NCBI RefSeq assembly: GCF_029223255.1
Contig: NZ_JARHUC010000001.1
Coordinates: 310,001-374,000, forward strand
Origin: Albimonas marina
GTDB lineage: Bacteria > Pseudomonadota > Alphaproteobacteria > Rhodobacterales > Rhodobacteraceae
Reading direction: 5' to 3'
Length of the DNA stretch: 64,000 nucleotides
A program made the position numbers and the translations under genes. The notes under the pieces are model-generated. The model saw only the letters and a program-made list of their open reading frames with translations, did not search any database and was not told the DNA's origin. This document shows positions 61,904 to 64,000 of this stretch, in pieces. How positions within the stretch are numbered: position 1 is the stretch's first letter; each line of letters opens with the position of its first letter.

Positions 61904-62263
61904 ATGCGCCCGTCGTCGGCAAACCGCATCCTGGTCGCGCTTCTCGCGGCGCTTCTCGCCGTGACGAGCGTCGTCTCGGCGCGGCTGATGACGCCCGAGG
62001 CGCACGATCCGGCGCATGCGGCCTACCTGCAGCTCGAAGCCTACGTCCACGGCGATCTCTGCGGGATCGAAGCGCCGGCGACCTCCGCCGATCACCAGTG
62101 CCCCTTCTGCCATGGCTTGCCCAAGGCGCCCGAGGTCGCCTGGGCGGGCCGCATCCTGCCCATCGAGGCGTTCCGCACGCGTCCCGCCCTCGCGCATCTG
62201 CTGCGCGGCGCGCGCGACCGCGACCTGTCCCGTTCCCCCAGGGGCCCGCCCGTCCGCGCCTGA
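61904..62263 (+). CDS. small exported CxxC protein (DUF2946-like)
   Basis: The 119-residue product has an N-terminal hydrophobic signal or anchor (ILVALLAALLAVTSVVSA), then a domain with a C-P-F-C motif inside HQCPFCHGLP, and a basic Arg/Pro-rich tail. The CxxC with nearby His resembles DUF2946 proteins found beside metal-handling and TonB-linked genes. It is followed by the PepSY gene, so a role in metal or haem handling is plausible; this is inferred from position and motif only. Confidence 0.65.
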   Translation: MRPSSANRILVALLAALLAVTSVVSARLMTPEAHDPAHAAYLQLEAYVHGDLCGIEAPATSADHQCPFCHGLPKAPEVAWAGRILPIEAFRTRPALAHLLRGARDRDLSRSPRGPPVRA

Positions 62264-62362
62264 CGGCCTTCGCGCCGAACGCCGCGACGTGTCGCCCGGG
62301 CGAAGGCCTCGCCCGGGATTGCTGGCCTCCGCCCTCCCGGCGGACCCTATCGGAACGAGATC

Positions 62363-63715
62363 ATGAACACCCCCACCCCCAGGGCGGCGTCCGCCGCGCT
62401 GTACCGCGCCGTGTGGCGCTGGCACTTCATCGCGGGCCTGCTGGTCCTGCCCTTCGTCCTCGTCCTGGCGCTCACCGGCGCCGTCTACCTGTTCAAGGAC
62501 GAGATCAACGACGCCGCCTATCGCCCGCTGCGCGTGGTCGAGGCGCAGGGCGAGCGGCTGGCGCCCTCCCGCCTGGTCGCCGCCGCGCTCGAGGCCCGAC
62601 CGGGCGAGGTCACGGCCTACACGCCCCCCGCCTCCCCCGACCGCAGCGCCGAGGTCGACGTCCGCGGCGCCGACGGGCTGAAGACCACCGTCTACGTCGA
62701 TCCCTACACCGCCGAGGTCCTCGGAACCCGGTGGGAGAGCGGCGCCGCCGGAAGCCCGGGGATGTTCGTCGTGCGCAAGCTGCACTCGCTCGAATACGTC
62801 GGCTGGCTCGGCAACCGGCTGATCGAGCTGGCGGCGGGCTGGATGGTGCTGCTGGTCGCCTCCGGCATCTACCTGTGGTGGCCCCGCGGCAATGCGGTGG
62901 GGACCCTGTCGATCCGGGCCGCCCGCGGGCGGCCGTGGTGGCGCGACCTGCACGCGGTGACCGGGATCTACACCTCGGTCTTCATCGTCTTCCTCGCGAT
63001 GACCGGCCTGCCGTGGTCCGGCGTCTGGGACGGCAAGTTCTACGAGTACTCGTATGCGCTGGGGCTCGGGATGCCGGACGGCTACTGGTCGAAGACCCCG
63101 GTCTCCACCGTGCCGACGGCCGAGGCGGTGGACCGCGCGCCCTGGATCCTCGAGAAGCAGCCGCTTCCCGTCTCCGACCCCGCGGCGGGCGGCGCGCCCC
63201 AGGCGCTCGACGCCGTGGTCGCGCGGGTCGAGGCGCTGGGCATCGCGCCGGGCTACGCCGTGTCGATGCCGCAGGGGCCGGAGGGGGTGTTCACCGCCTC
63301 GGTCTATCCCGACGACATCACCTACGAGCGGATCATCCACCTCGACCAGTACACGGGCGAGGTGCTGTTCGACGCGGGCCTGGCCGACCTCGGCACGCTG
63401 GGCCGCTGGGCCGAGTGGGGGATCAGCGTCCACATGGGGCAGGAGTGGGGGCTGGCGAACCAGGTCGCGCTGCTGCTCGCCTGCCTCGCGATGGTCGCGC
63501 TGTGCGTCTCCGCCCCGGTGATGTGGTGGAAGCGGCGCCCGTCCGGCGCGCTCGGCGCGCCCGAGGCCCCGCGCGACTGGCGCATCGTGCGTGGCGTGCT
63601 GGTCATGGCCGCGCTCGCGGGCGTGTTCTTCCCGCTGGTCGGCCTCTCGATGCTGGTCCTGGCGGCGGTCGAGATCGCCCTGCACCTCGGCGGCGGCAGG
63701 CTACGTCCGGCCTGA
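62363..63715 (+). CDS. PepSY-associated membrane protein
   Basis: The 450-residue inner-membrane protein has four or five helices: RAVWRWHFIAGLLVLPFVLVLALTGAVYLF at the start, a central ELAAGWMVLLVASGIYLWWP, then HAVTGIYTSVFIVFLAMTGLPW, and a C-terminal pair including VALLLACLAMVALCVSAPVMWWKRRP. Periplasmic PepSY segments (YTPPASPDRSAEVDV, TTVYVDPYTAEVLGTR) lie between. This is the PepSY_TM architecture seen beside TonB receptors and metal reductases (FpvG/PiuB types). The preceding small CxxC gene supports a metal role. Length is typical. Confidence 0.9.
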   Translation: MNTPTPRAASAALYRAVWRWHFIAGLLVLPFVLVLALTGAVYLFKDEINDAAYRPLRVVEAQGERLAPSRLVAAALEARPGEVTAYTPPASPDRSAEVDVRGADGLKTTVYVDPYTAEVLGTRWESGAAGSPGMFVVRKLHSLEYVGWLGNRLIELAAGWMVLLVASGIYLWWPRGNAVGTLSIRAARGRPWWRDLHAVTGIYTSVFIVFLAMTGLPWSGVWDGKFYEYSYALGLGMPDGYWSKTPVSTVPTAEAVDRAPWILEKQPLPVSDPAAGGAPQALDAVVARVEALGIAPGYAVSMPQGPEGVFTASVYPDDITYERIIHLDQYTGEVLFDAGLADLGTLGRWAEWGISVHMGQEWGLANQVALLLACLAMVALCVSAPVMWWKRRPSGALGAPEAPRDWRIVRGVLVMAALAGVFFPLVGLSMLVLAAVEIALHLGGGRLRPA

Positions 63716-63740
63716 CGCGCCCGGCCCTCCCCCCTGAAAC

Positions 63741-63781
63741 GGATCCGCTCGTACCGTCGGCTGAGCCGACGAGGCGGATCC
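63741..63781 (+). promoter_or_regulatory. stem-loop covering the transposase start region
   Basis: GGATCCGC (63741-63748) pairs with GCGGATCC (63774-63781), extended by TCGT/ACGA after a one-base bulge. An inner CGGC/GCCG pair closes a TGA loop. The stem ends one base before the ATG at 63782, so it could limit translation or serve as a terminal repeat structure. Confidence 0.6.
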
Positions 63782-64000
63782 ATGCCGAGGAAGAAGCGCA
63801 AGCCCGAGGAGATCGTCGCGCAGCTGCGGCAGATCGACGTTGCGGCGGCGCAGGGCGTTCCGCTGGCCGAAGCGATCCGCGGGTTCGGCGACGGCGAGGT
63901 CACCTGCCACCGCGGGCGGACCGAATACGGCGGGTTGAAGCTCGACCAGGTGAAGCGGCTGAAGGAGCTGGAGCAGGAGAACCTCAGGCTGCGCCGGGCG
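63782..64000 (+). CDS. IS3-family transposase OrfA, N-terminal part
   Basis: The frame starts MPRKKRKPEEIVAQLRQIDV and continues with AQGVPLAEAIRGFGDGE, GGLKLDQVKRLKELEQENLRLRRA at the window edge. The PEEIVAxLR, HTH region and the KRLKELExENxRLRRA leucine-zipper start are the OrfA hallmarks. Translation of the full transposase would need -1 frameshifting into orfB, which is not in view. The frame is open to the edge with no disruption. Confidence 0.85.
   Translation, partial: MPRKKRKPEEIVAQLRQIDVAAAQGVPLAEAIRGFGDGEVTCHRGRTEYGGLKLDQVKRLKELEQENLRLRRA

Larger units (their letters stand above)
63734..64000 (+). mobile_element. left end of an IS3-family insertion sequence (truncated by window)
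   Basis: The stretch after the PepSY gene has a TGAAACGGATCC start and an IS3-type orfA beginning at 63782. A strong stem-loop (63741-63781) abuts the start codon. The right end and orfB are outside the window, so neither completeness nor exact boundary can be shown. The left boundary is approximate. Confidence 0.6.

Overview
The window is a very GC-rich chromosomal stretch of an alphaproteobacterium, most likely a Rhodobacterales relative. The evidence is the secB/fxsA/Tim44/Smr neighbourhood, a split flagellar cluster with fliL divergent from fliF and a MotE-family gene, a near-perfect CtrA-type site (TTAA-N7-TTAG) between fliF and fliL, and an OpgG/OpgD-type glucan protein. Genus and replicon cannot be settled from this sequence alone.

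Layout. 0-3.1 kb: the 5' end of an MHYT-like sensor gene, then secB and fxsA (minus) divergent from a Tim44-domain gene and an Smr-domain gene (plus). 3.1-3.7 kb: a lower-GC patch with a small WYL-like protein and a strong terminator. 3.7-8.3 kb: an orphan family-5 solute-binding protein, dapB, a small membrane protein, an SMR transporter and a LysR regulator. 8.5-14.1 kb: a valine-degradation block (mmsA, acyl-CoA dehydrogenase, 3-hydroxyisobutyryl-CoA hydrolase, a GST, mmsB) divergent from the LysR gene. 14.2-19.6 kb: cupin, ProX-like deacylase, DUF4405-type membrane protein, a thioredoxin-TPR/LON-domain/Trm112 run, and OpgG.

20-34.4 kb: flagellar cluster. On the minus strand fliF-fliH-fliN-fliP-fliG are coupled by short overlaps or gaps. 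On the plus strand come fliL, a membrane-anchored coiled-coil protein, a MotE-family protein, motA, a large secreted helical-repeat protein, flgF, flgG, flgA, flgH and a second FliL-like gene. 34.7-36.7 kb: an enoyl-CoA hydratase and an Xre/RES toxin-antitoxin pair with its own promoter and operator-like dyad. 36.7-44.0 kb: one minus-strand block with an ABC importer (SsuA/THI5 type), a GntR/UTRA regulator, an isocitrate-lyase/PEP-mutase-family lyase and a LeuC/LeuD-type hydro-lyase pair. It looks like an uptake-and-breakdown pathway for a branched dicarboxylic or hydroxy acid rather than leucine synthesis.

44.1-49.2 kb: an RNA-repair/Ro locus, the most interesting part of the window. rtcR (CARF + AAA+ activator) diverges from rsr (Ro60/TROVE). 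Between rsr and rtcB lie two tandem Y-RNA-like genes that fold alike despite different helix sequences. The first carries a circularly permuted tRNA mimic (T-arm, closed acceptor stem, D-arm) and the second lacks the D-arm. The RtcR activator lacks the GAFTGA sigma-54 contact loop, so its promoter class is in question. No rtcA is present. 49.3-59.3 kb: a 3318-residue Gly-rich autotransporter. 59.7-63.7 kb: SDR + NTF2-like genes divergent from a LysR gene, then a small CxxC protein and a PepSY membrane protein. The window ends inside the first gene of an IS3-family element.
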